Positions 1 through 9,800 of a DNA stretch of 64,000 nucleotides are shown here, piece by piece; position 1 is the stretch's first letter; every line of letters begins with the position of its first letter. Under the pieces are notes generated by a model. That model ran no database searches. It saw only the letters and a program-made list of their open reading frames with translations, and was not told where the DNA came from. The translations under genes and the position numbers were made by a program. Source of the stretch: Rostratula benghalensis (lineage: Eukaryota > Chordata > Aves > Charadriiformes > Rostratulidae); assembly GCA_013399305.1 (NCBI GenBank), contig VXAI01000097.1:1440277-1504276 (forward strand), read 5' to 3'.

Positions 1-700
1 TGCGCCCCGCCGTCGGCTGCGGGGCCGGAGGAGAGCGGCGGGCAGCCAGGAGCGCGGCGGGCGCGGAGCCTCAACAGCCCCCCGCAGTTCCAGCTGCCCA
101 GCTACCAGGTGTCCATCCCCGAGAACGAGCCGGCCGGCACGGCCGTCATCGTGCTGCGGGCACAGGACCCCGACGAGGGGGAAGCCGGCCGGCTGGCGTA
201 CTCCATGGAGGCGCTCTTCGACGAACGCTCCAATGACTACTTCTCCATCGACGCCGAGACGGGCAGCGTGGTCACTGCCCGCAGCCTTGACCGGGAGACG
301 AAGGACACCCATGTGCTGAAGGTGACCGCCTCTGACCATGGCTCCCCACGCCGCCGCTCGGCCACCACCTACCTAACAGTGACGGTGAGCGACACCAATG
401 ACCACGAGCCGGTGTTTGAGCAGCCCGAGTACCGGGAGAGCATCCGGGAGAACCTGGAGGTAGGCTATGAGGTGCTGACCATCCGTGCTACCGACGGCGA
501 TGCCCCAGCCAACGCCAATATGCTTTACCGCCTGCTGGAGCCAGGAGCTGGTGATGGGGTCTTTGAGATTGACCCGCGCTCTGGGGTTGTGAGGACCCGA
601 GCCCCGGTGGACCGTGAGGAGGTCTCCGAGTACCACCTGGTGGTGGAAGCCAATGACCAGGGCAAGGATCCAGGACCACGGAGCGCCACAGCTATGGTAC
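1..700. other. CpG-rich 5' part of CELSR1 exon 1 (3' flank of promoter CpG island)
   Basis: The first 60 bases carry about a dozen CpGs. CpG density stays high to roughly base 650 and then falls through the exon. This is the usual downstream tail of a promoter CpG island. The promoter itself lies left of the window. Confidence 0.65.
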
Positions 701-2887
701 ACATCACTGTAGAGGATGAGAACGACAACTACCCTCAGTTCAGTGAGAAACGCTACCTGGTCCAGGTGCCAGAGGACGCCCCAGTGAACAGCCAGATACT
801 GCAGGTGCAGGCCACGGATCGGGACCGGGGCAGCAACGCTCAGGTGCACTACAGCATTGTGAGTGGCAACCTGAAAGGCCAGTTTTACATCCACTCTTTC
901 TCCGGTGCCATCGACCTGATCAACCCTCTGGATTATGAGACTATTCGGGAGTACACGCTCCGGATCAAAGCTCAGGATGGGGGCAGGCCTCCCTTGATCA
1001 ACTCCAGTGGCATGGTGTCAGTGCAGGTCGTGGACGTGAACGACAATGCCCCCATCTTTGTGAGCACTCCCTTCCAGGCCACAGTGCTGGAGAATGTTCC
1101 TCTGGGCTACTCAGTGCTGCACATCCAGGCTGTGGATGCTGACTCTGGGGAGAACGCCCGGCTGGAGTACAAACTCATAGAGATGGCACCCTCCACCGGA
1201 GGTGCCCCTGTAGCAGGTGACTCTGGGTTCCCTTTTCAGATCAACAACAGCACAGGGTGGATCACAGTGTCTGCAGAGCTGGACCGAGAGACTGTGGAGA
1301 ACTATCACTTTGGGGTGGAGGCCAGGGACCATGGTGTGCCAATCATGACCTCCTCAGCCAGTGTGTCCATCACTGTCCTAGACGTGAATGACAACAACCC
1401 CACCTTCACGGAGAAGGTGTATCACCTCAGACTGAATGAGGACGCGGCTGTAGGCAGCAGTGTCCTGACCCTGACAGCAGTGGACAAGGATGTTAACAGT
1501 GTTGTGACTTACCAGATCACCAGTGGCAACACCAGGAACCGTTTTGCCATCACCAGTCAGAGTGGAGGGGGGCTGATCACACTGGCCTTGCCCCTGGATT
1601 ACAAGCAGGAAAGGCAGTATGTGCTGACAGTCACTGCCTCTGACGGTACTCGATTTGACACCGTCCAGGTCTTCATCAACGTCACAGATGCCAACACACA
1701 CCGCCCGGTCTTCCAGAGCTCTCACTACACAGTGAGCGTCAGTGAAGACAAGCCCATCGGCACCTCTATTGTCACCATCAGTGCCACTGATGAAGACACA
1801 GGGGAGAACGCAAGAATCACTTACATTTTGGATGATAACATCCCCCAGTTCCGCATCGACCCTGACACAGGCACCATCACCACCCTGATGGAGCTGGACT
1901 ATGAGGACCAGGCCTCTTACACGTTGGCCATTACAGCCCATGACAATGGCATCCCTCAGAAATCAGACACAACGTACGTTGAGATCCTCATCCTGGATGC
2001 CAATGACAATGCACCTCGCTTCCTGCGCGACCGCTACCAGGGCTCGGTTTTTGAGGATGTGCCGCTTTCCACCAGCGTCCTGCAGCTGTCTGCCACCGAC
2101 CGTGACTCAGGCCTCAATGGCCGTCTCCTCTACACCTTCCAAGGTGGTGATGATGGAGATGGAGACTTCTACATCGAACCCACTTCTGGAGTGATACGCA
2201 CACTGCGCAAGCTGGACCGCGAGAACGTGGCTGTCTACAGCCTGCGGGCCTTTGCTGTGGACAGGGGGAGCCCACCGTTGAAAGCCTCTGTGGATATCCA
2301 AGTGACTGTGCTGGACATCAACGACAATCCCCCTGTTTTTGAGAAGGATGAATTTGACATCTTTGTGGAGGAGAACAGCCCCGTGGGCTCTATTGTGGCA
2401 CGGATCAGCGCAGCTGACCCTGACGAGGGGACCAACGCACAGATCATGTACCAGATCGTAGAGGGGAACATCCCTGAGGTCTTCCAACTAGACCTGCTCA
2501 ATGGAGACCTCACGGCCCTCATGGACCTGGATTATGAGAGCCGGACAGAGTATGTGATCGTGGTGCAGGCCACTTCAGCCCCTCTTGTGAGCCGGGCAAC
2601 GGTGCACATCCGCCTCCTGGACCAGAACGATAACCCACCCGTGCTGCAGGACTTCCAGATCCTCTTCAACAACTACGTGACCAACAAGTCTAACAGCTTC
2701 CCCTCCGGCGTGATTGGCAAGATCCCGGCTCATGATCCTGATGTGTCTGACAGCCTGGCCTACACCTTTGTGCAAGGCAATGAATTAAACTTGCTGATTT
2801 TGGACTCTGCCACCGGAGAACTCAAACTTAGTCGCGATCTGGACAACAACAGACCCTTGGAAGCCCTCATGAAAGTGTCGGTCTCAG
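1..2887 (+). CDS. CELSR1: CELSR1 (cadherin EGF LAG seven-pass receptor 1), 3' part of large first coding exon, partial at both ends
   Basis: Atypical cadherin/adhesion GPCR of planar cell polarity, acting at cell-cell junctions through homophilic ectodomain contacts. The frame is open from base 1 (962 codons plus one base), so the true start, signal peptide and probably about 200 residues lie upstream; the first in-frame GTG at 109 is not a start. Cadherin repeats end at the calcium-linker motifs DTNDHEP (residues 131-137), DENDNYP (239-245), DVNDNAP (345-351), DVNDNNP (461-467), DANTHRP (563-569), DANDNAP (666-672), DINDNPP (772-778) and DQNDNPP (874-880). A ninth repeat is cut by the exon end. 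PEN and LDRE/LDYE motifs recur, and there is no cysteine after residue 1, as usual for cadherin ectodomains. Paralogue choice: from memory, segments such as SIPENEPAGTAVI, MEALFDERSN, ILDANDNAPRFLRD and NNYVTNKSNSFPSGVIG match CELSR1 better than CELSR2 or CELSR3. The family is certain; CELSR1 is very likely. Confidence 0.95.
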
Positions 2888-2893
2888 GTAAGT
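2885..2893 (+). promoter_or_regulatory. CELSR1: Splice donor of CELSR1 exon 1 (CAG|GTAAGT)
   Basis: This is a perfect match to the U1 consensus. The exon ends at 2887 with G, the first base of a split codon (phase 1). That fits the Asp that follows VSVS in the CELSR proteins. If the intron is retained, translation stops after two codons, at TGA 2893-2895. Confidence 0.93.
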
Positions 2894-3263
2894 GAGTGTT
2901 TGAGGTTCATAAAGCGCGTAATTCTGCTTGTCAGACCAGTACGGGGGCATGGGCAGAAATAACCTGCTCGCAGTTCAGTGCGCAGCTTTCGCTTTCCCGA
3001 AGCAGCAGTTTATCTGTGAAATTCCTGGAGAGGAACCACAAAAATGCATCAAGCCCATGTGCCGTGGATTGAAGTGGTGCATTGAAGTTGTTTAGTAAAC
3101 GTGGATCACAAGAGTAAATAAAAACGAGAGTGTGTGTATATGCTCATACGTACTCCCTCAGTTTTAGGTGGTGCCGTGGCTGAAGCTTTTCTGATGTGGT
3201 TCCATAAAGGTAGTAAATGATGTAACTGGCAAAGCTGTAGGGAATGCACACATAGCTCTAACA

Positions 3264-3308
3264 CCACCTCCCCTTCCTCTTCCCCACCCCACCCCCTCTC
3301 CTTCCTTT
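3264..3308. repeat. Polypyrimidine tract (C/T-rich, about 45 bp)
   Basis: Almost pure C/T on the plus strand, interrupted only by a few A. The complementary strand carries four G4+ runs with loops of 1, 1 and 8 bases, just outside the usual G-quadruplex rule. Confidence 0.7.
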
Positions 3309-3617
3309 AAAAACAAAAGAAGAGTTGAGATTTGGCTCCTCTGCTTTTTTTAGGAACAAAACATAGTTATTCTCTTCTGCATAATTGGAGTTTTTTGCTG
3401 GTAGATCCATAGACCTCCTGCCAGTTCTCCACTGGTGTGGCCTGGGTGGATATGTAGAGCTGCTCTGGTTGGCGTTGCTGGCATGTGTTCCTGTGGGAAA
3501 TGGTAACTTGGAAAGCCATGAATTATGGCTGTGTAATGCACCTAATTGCACCAGGCTTGCTTTAGGAGAGTTACGGGCAGATACTGGCCAAATACAGCCC
3601 CAAAATCAGTGCTGCCA

Positions 3618-3647
3618 GGGGGAGGGAGAGGAGGGAAAAGGGAGGGG
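3618..3647 (+). other. G-quadruplex motif
   Basis: Five runs of three or more G (GGGGG, GGG, GGG, GGG, GGGG) are separated by loops of 1, 6, 4 and 1 bases. This satisfies the G3+N1-7 rule on the transcribed-RNA-like strand, about 730 bp into the intron. Confidence 0.6.
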
Positions 3648-4915
3648 TACTGTAGCATTAACTTCCTTCCTAATTGGGGTGTGTGTGTAAGGACTGTTCG
3701 ATATTCTCCAATATATACTTTTATATGAGCACGTATCTGCTCTTAGGATATTATTCTTTTTCTGCTCAGATGCTTGTTTATCATGGAATTACTTTTTATG
3801 CCTCTAATTGTGGCATCAGTCATGCAATGAGTAATTTCCTCCGCAGGTGCCACTCTATAAAGTTTACTGTGGACCTGGTCCCGTACTTGTGTTGACTTTC
3901 AGAGTTTTAACCAGATACATTCCTCACTGCCTCTCTCTGCAACCTAAAGCTAATATTTGTCCTCTTCTTGCAAAGAACAGCTGCAAGTCCTAGGTATATA
4001 AAATGATACTTTGGGAGATGTTTCTTTTCATATGGTTGTATTAAAAAATAATAACAGTCAAACTGTGGCATAATCCTGGCAGTGCTTGTTTTACTCTAAG
4101 TAGTCCTGGTGTGTGCTGGGGCCTTGGGAGAGAGAGCCATGCTCTCCCTTGGGTTTGCAGGCTTGAGGTACTTTTTGCTTCAGCAAAATGAAAGTGATAC
4201 TAAGTGAATTGATTGAATTTACTTGGGTGCATCACCTGAGAAGCCACTCCTGGTCCTTCCAAAAGGCTGGCCAGGGGGGAGGGAGGGGGAGCTGATTGTG
4301 GTAAATTAGATCACAAATGCAGTTCCCATGTCCTGTGAGGACTTGCAGAAAAAAACAGACAGTTGGCTTGTGACCTTAAAGAAAAACATTTGGATTAAGG
4401 CACAGGTGATTGCGTGGTCATTGTCTGCTGAACCAGTAGCTCTTTATCTAGTGGCAGTAGATAAGAACTCAACTTGGAGCAAGAAGCTTGGAAAAGTCAT
4501 TTGGTTAGACTAGGTGAAGAATGTGCTCAGGAAAGAAGAGTAGAGGACGTGCACCATTCATTTCTCAGTCTAATGATGTACTCAGTTTAAGTGGATAAAA
4601 TCTCAGGTAGGAATGAAGACCTGTGTTTTCTTAAGTAATGGGAGCTGGATCATTCCAGCATCGTTTTCATGTTTGGTGAAGGTGTGAACTTTGCAACTCT
4701 GCTGTTGATCAAAAATGCATGTCCTGCTGCATGTCTTGAGATATTCGAAAGATTAAAGTGTTTTTGTGGATAGGATTTTAAAATAATTTTGGCAAGCGCT
4801 GATCTCTATTTGATGTTAATTTGGAGAAATTTACTGTTTGGTCAGAGTTTGGCAGTGTGTGGTTGTGTCCAGGAAACTCTTCACCTGCCTGCTTTCTCTA
4901 GTTTATCTGATGCAG

Positions 4916-4920
<5 letters not shown>

Positions 4921-4952
<32 letters not shown>
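4921..4952 (+). repeat. Poly(A) tract, A32
   Basis: Uninterrupted run of 32 A followed by a purine-rich stretch. No retroposed body is recognisable upstream, so it is read as a simple homopolymer rather than the tail of a processed pseudogene. Confidence 0.9.
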
Positions 4953-4957
<5 letters not shown>

Positions 4958-5159
4958 GAAGCTCAGACAGAAGTGTTCCACAGGGTTATCTTTAAGTGTT
5001 GCAAAATACCTGCAAATCATCTGCTAAAATGACCTGCCAGTTAACTGAAAAAAGTGTCTATGGAGTAGCCATTAACCTCTCAACCCAGACAAACACGAAG
5101 TCCAGCCCTACTCGTGGCTGCTGCTGGGGTCAGGGGAGGGTTGGAGGGAGCTCTTTATG

Positions 5160-5300
5160 AACTTGGGGAATTTGATCTGTAGACGAGTCGGAAGCAGCTC
5201 TGCTGCTATAAAAATCTTACTTCCCCCGAGTGCTGTGTTGTGCCGCGGAGCCTGTGCGAAGGCGCGTGAGGAGCCTTCACTCAGTGAAGTGACTTTGAGA
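5160..5300. promoter_or_regulatory. Possible cryptic promoter: TATAAAAA box with CpG-rich downstream stretch
   Basis: TATAAAAA lies at 5207-5214. About nine CpGs fall between 5180 and 5310, which is high for this intron. A 142-codon plus-strand ORF (5157-5585) overlaps but resembles no known protein. This is only a compositional hint. Confidence 0.2.
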
Positions 5301-5309
5301 GTTCGAAGC

Positions 5310-8300
5310 TTGGCTAAACCCAGGATTCATCCTTTCATTTGGCTGGGGGATTATTCAAATAAGCGTGGTAGCTTTGGCCTTCTGCACATAAACAAAATGG
5401 AGCTAATCCGTTTCGTAAAACCCCAAAGTGGCACAGTTGGCATTTGCTCTTCAGTGCAAACGCTGTCAGAAGCTGGGTGGGATGGTGGGCAGCCCGGGGC
5501 AGGCTCTGCCTTCACCCTGGTGCCACCGTACCTGCTTGGCTGTGCCCCCGCTGTTGGCCAGGAACCGACCCAAGGAGAGGAATGAGGAATGTGGGTGGTG
5601 TGGATATTAGCATTTCGCTTTGGATCGGGAGGGAGCTTTTGAAGTCGGTCTCTTTTGAAGTGAATCTTTCTGGGTGCCCCTCTGCCTGTGCCTGGCATGA
5701 GGAGCCCTTTGAGTGAGCAAACCGGATTCCTTTGGGGTGAAACTAACCCAGATGCGCTCTAGGGCTCCATTAAAAAGACACGTTCTCCTTTTGCAGCTGT
5801 ACATTGAAGCCTTTCCTACAGAAAGGTAGAGCTTGGCCTTCTATTCCCATGCCTGCACACTGTGTCCGTAGCTTTATGTTGTTTTAACAACTGGGGTGAA
5901 ACCTGGACCCTGCTGAACTCCTGCCCTTGCTTTCCAGGGGGGCAGGATTTTACTCTGGGCTTCTGAAAGAGGTGGTCAAGCGTCGATCAGTCTGTGATTT
6001 CTTAGTGTTAATAATGAAGAAGTTGCTTATATTGACAGGATCATTTAAAACATTACTTTTTGTGCACAGCGATCCTCACAGTAATGTTAAATTGGGATTT
6101 GTTTGGTCAAAAAATGGGTTAAACATTACTCAAGTCACAGGGCACTCGCCCCTGTTAAACATTACACCCTGATCCCTGCTGGTGCTGGGGAGGGGGGGAA
6201 AGGCTGCTGCTGGCCTCCGTTTTGCACAACTGTGGCACAAGTTTTCCCGGGTATCACATTGCAGGCGCTGCTGGCACCTGCTTGGCTGTGCTGCCACATG
6301 AAGTCCCACTTATCATCCAGCACAGCTCGCTGGGGGACAATAGACGTTCCTCTGGGAACCCAGCCTCATTCACCAGGGCACACAAAAACCCCACCGGACC
6401 GTACGCTACGTACAGCTCTTGAGTGCTCCAGATAAATGTGAAATATCTCTATACAACACAGAGTTTGGGGAAGGTAGTGCCCCTGGCGCAGTGAGGGATA
6501 GACACCCAGCCGGTTTTGAAGGCATGCAGGCTCAAGTGTCGCCTTTTACATTTCTTTGGCTTTTAATCTCCAGTAGCACTTAGTGAGGTTATTGACTATT
6601 GGCAAATACAAATTAAGATAGAGCTCGTTTGTGCTGCAATAAACGTGGGATTTTTACTCAAGGCTTGTTAAAGGATCTTCATTATTATTGTAATTTAGAA
6701 GTCATTATGCTAATGATCCTGGATCTCCAGCTCTGTGCCTTCTCCATACAAATGTAACAGAAGGCACAATACTTTGGTTTAGCCCTTCTGATAAAGGTGA
6801 GGCCACAGCTGTGCCTGAGATGCCAGGCTTGGGGGAGGGGGTTATTTGTGCATGTGGAGAATAGGGGATTAAAGGGAAAGGAGAAACTACAGGGAAAAGA
6901 TGTCTCTGTAAGCACAGGGCATGTTTGGGATGGAAAGTGACTGATGGGGATGCTGGCCAGGCACCTTGGCAGCATCGGGCTCTGAGCCCCCACTTTGGGG
7001 AGTGGGATGGAGGGGGCTGCTGGGGCCTTGTGAGTTTCAGAGGGGTAGATCTGCAGTTTCTTTCAGGGGTGATGTTTCTGCCTGCCTGCAAGGGCTTGCT
7101 ATTGGGGTCAGAGAGGGGCAGTTAGCTCCTGAACTGCTTTCCCTGGTCACCCCCCAGGGAAACACATTCCCGCTGGCAGCTGCAGTGGAATTCCTCTGGG
7201 ATATACGATTGGGAGATGATGGAAACAGATGGATGGAGGCAGCAAGGCTTGTGCCTGCTTGTGTTTCGCAGGACTTTGGGTACTTGCACTTCGCACAAAC
7301 ATCCTACACTGACAGCAGAGAAGGCAGCAGCTTGAAGGCTGCAAGGACCAGGACCTTGGTTAGAAAGATGGTGTGATACTGTGTGAGGTGTGAGATTGCA
7401 GCCTGGGTTGTTACTTGGTGTGTTAAGGGGAGCTGAAGTGAAGCAGGACCCATAATGGTTAGTAGTGGTGGGTTTGAACACCTGTTTATTTTCCTAACAC
7501 ATATTTATTTTCCTAAAATAGCAAAGCAAGAGTAGTGCCCATGGTTTTAAAGTTAAGGTAGCTCCTGGATCTGCGGTGGCTATTTAAATCTCTTACTGCA
7601 TCCATATAGGTTTTATCCCATCCCATAGGTGTGATGCGTATTAGGTGTTTGCCTCTCACCCCCCACCACCAGCTTGCAGGAATTTGACTTTCCCTCTTCA
7701 GCTGTATGACCTCTTCCACTGTTGCTTTTGTGTGTGCTTCCTTCCACTTCATCCCTGGGTTTTGTAGGAGTGGTGTATTTTTGTTCCAAAAGACAGGAAA
7801 ACATCTATGGCTACGAGAGGAAAATATTTAGTGGAAGGCTGACTGACAAAGTAACTTTTTACTGAGATAAAAGCTATCTTCTGCATGGAAATAAATATGG
7901 AGTTATCTACAGCCAAAGCTACAGTAAATAAGCAATTTCTTTGCTAAAATAGTTATCCCCAGTAATAATAAACATTTCCTTTTTTTTTTTTTTTTAACAA
8001 AGCACACATTAGAGAGTAAATGAGATGTTTTATAGAAGTTATTTTGTCAGTCAACGTCTTTCAAAAAATGCTTCTGTGCAATGTAGCTGCCACTAAAAAT
8101 GTTTGTTTCTCCCTGTTTCTGTCTGTGTGTGGTGTAGGCTGTATATTCCCAGTTTTTCTTATGCAGTTTTTAACAAGATATTTCTTCCCTAGTATGTCTT
8201 GGTTGGAGCACGCACAGGTGGCACTTTTTAACCTTGTCCCACAAAGTGAAACCGTGAACCATAAATACTAGAGGTCAGAATCAGTTCATCGGGGAAAAAA

Positions 8301-9690
8301 ATATAGTGTATATCAAAGCCCTACATAACCCCAAACTCAGCAATGCTGTTTAAAGGACCATGGGCATTTTTGTTAAGATTTCTATACAAGCTATTGACTT
8401 GCCTTGATTGAGAGGATATGAGAAATGGTTTACTGAGATTTCAGGGCTTTGGAGCTGGTTTTCTACATGCTTTGCTCCGTGTAGCAATAGCTTTATTTTA
8501 ACTTTTTATTGCCTAAATGTTGATGCATTTCTCAGTGATTTCTGGGAAAGAGGGAGGCTTTAGGATAATGAGCAGAAGGTATAAGAAAAATGAGACTGAA
8601 GATGTGAGAGGGAAAAGAATCTACTACATTTTACTTGGTAATCTAGTCCCAATGGATAGGAATTGAATTTAGAGAAGTATGATGGTGGGATTGGCAGGAA
8701 AAATTCTTTTCCCTATTTTCAAATTATTTGATAATGGGGAGATAGTTTTAATAACCAGCTTTAAATTGAATTAGTAATTGTTTAATGAATTGGTTTCCTT
8801 GGTGTATTCCCTTGTTGTGATTTGCTGCCCTCTTAGAAGTCACTGAAGTGCTCTTACTTCTGACTGCCAGGTTGTGAAGGATCCTCTTGTGATCTCTTGT
8901 TCTGGTTACACAGTTCCTTGCAGTTCAGAATTGGTTGAGTCGGGCTGCAGAGCCTGCTGCTGAGTGCCAAATACAGAATAAACATCGAATCGTTGTCAAG
9001 GATAATGACAAAAGAACCCTTTGTTTAGAATACAGGAACAGTTTTCTAGGTTTGGATGTTAGGACGATAGGAAATCTGCAGTGGAAGTAGTGATGGGGAA
9101 AGTAGGTGATGTGAAGCAGTGGCATTTTATACTTCATTATCTCTGACATCCCAAGTGCTACCTGAGGAAGTGGCTGGCTGCTGATAAAGTGTATAATTTT
9201 ACATTTGTTTGTTGAACGGTCCATTTTCCTTCAGCGTATATACTTAATATCTTGAAAATCCCTTTCATTGTTGACTCCCATCTTTGAACTGAATGGATTT
9301 TCTCAGACATCCCACAACTGAAGGAAGTAATACTGGTTTTTAAGGTATGATGTTAGGTGAAGATAGGTAGCATGCTCACCACTCTTCTGGTAGGGCTTTT
9401 ACTGGTGGAACCCTTAGCATGCTCTTTGATGGGAACCCAGACTTTCTCACATTTCCACCAGTCTGGTCAGAATGTTTCCCTGGTGTCTCCCAGCACCTTG
9501 AAGGGTTGGGAGACTCATCCATGGTCTCCAGCCGCCTCCTCAGGGTGTGCTGCCAGTCTGCAGCTGATGAGTTGTCTCGGGCGTTTTGGCTGGCTAGGTG
9601 CTTGAGGTTCATGGGCTCAGGGGCACGTGATAGCACAGAACATCTATGACAGTATTTACAGTTCAGCCAGACGTGTAGCTGCTGCATACG
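5310..9690. other. Intron segment, no gene seen
   Basis: Unique intronic DNA with a T16 run at 7980-7995. The part at about 6540-6720 is AT-rich with TAAT/ATTA cores and could be a conserved non-coding element, but this cannot be judged without alignment. Confidence 0.55.
7980..7995. repeat. Poly(T) tract, T16
   Basis: Uninterrupted T run. Confidence 0.85.
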
Positions 9691-9694
9691 TTGG

Positions 9695-9800
9695 CATAGA
9701 ATCATAGAATGGTTCAGATTGAAAGGGACCTTAAAGATAATCAAATTCCAACCCCCTTGCCATGGGCAGGGACACCTCCCAGTAGAGCAGGTTGCTCAGG
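9695..9800 (-). mobile_element. CR1 LINE fragment, 3' end, inverted
   Basis: Begins with the reverse complement of the CR1 3' repeat (CATAGAATCATAGAAT). The typical 'GGGACCTTAAAGAT', 'CCATGGGCAGGGACACCT' and 'CAGGTTGCTCAG' blocks follow. About 105 bp survive. CR1 copies are usually 5'-truncated, as here. Confidence 0.9.

Larger units (their letters stand above)
2894..5150. other. Intron segment, no gene seen
   Basis: Unique intronic DNA. It holds a pyrimidine tract, a G-quadruplex motif and an A32 tract, listed separately. The short ORFs here lack any recognisable domain. Confidence 0.6.

Noticed and set aside
373..894. 173-codon ORF on the minus strand inside CELSR1 exon 1, with further antisense ORFs at 1378-1941 and 2107-2487
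   Set aside because: They are shadows of the cadherin coding frame. Their sequences are antisense images of the repeated DxNDN and LDRE codons and resemble no protein family.
109..2895. ORF starting at GTG 109 and ending at TGA 2893-2895, taken at face value as a complete gene
   Set aside because: The frame is open to base 1 and encodes the start of cadherin repeat 1 upstream of 109. The last codons are read through the splice donor.
4274..4289. G-rich run (GGGGGG A GGG A GGGGG) considered as a G-quadruplex
   Set aside because: Only three separable G runs, so it does not meet the four-run rule unless the first run is split without a loop.
4900..4952. A32 tract as the tail of a processed pseudogene
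   Set aside because: No retroposed coding text or target-site duplication is visible upstream.
5157..5585. 142-codon plus-strand ORF downstream of a TATA-like box
   Set aside because: No recognisable domain, signal peptide or splice-bounded structure. Kept only as a weak promoter hint.
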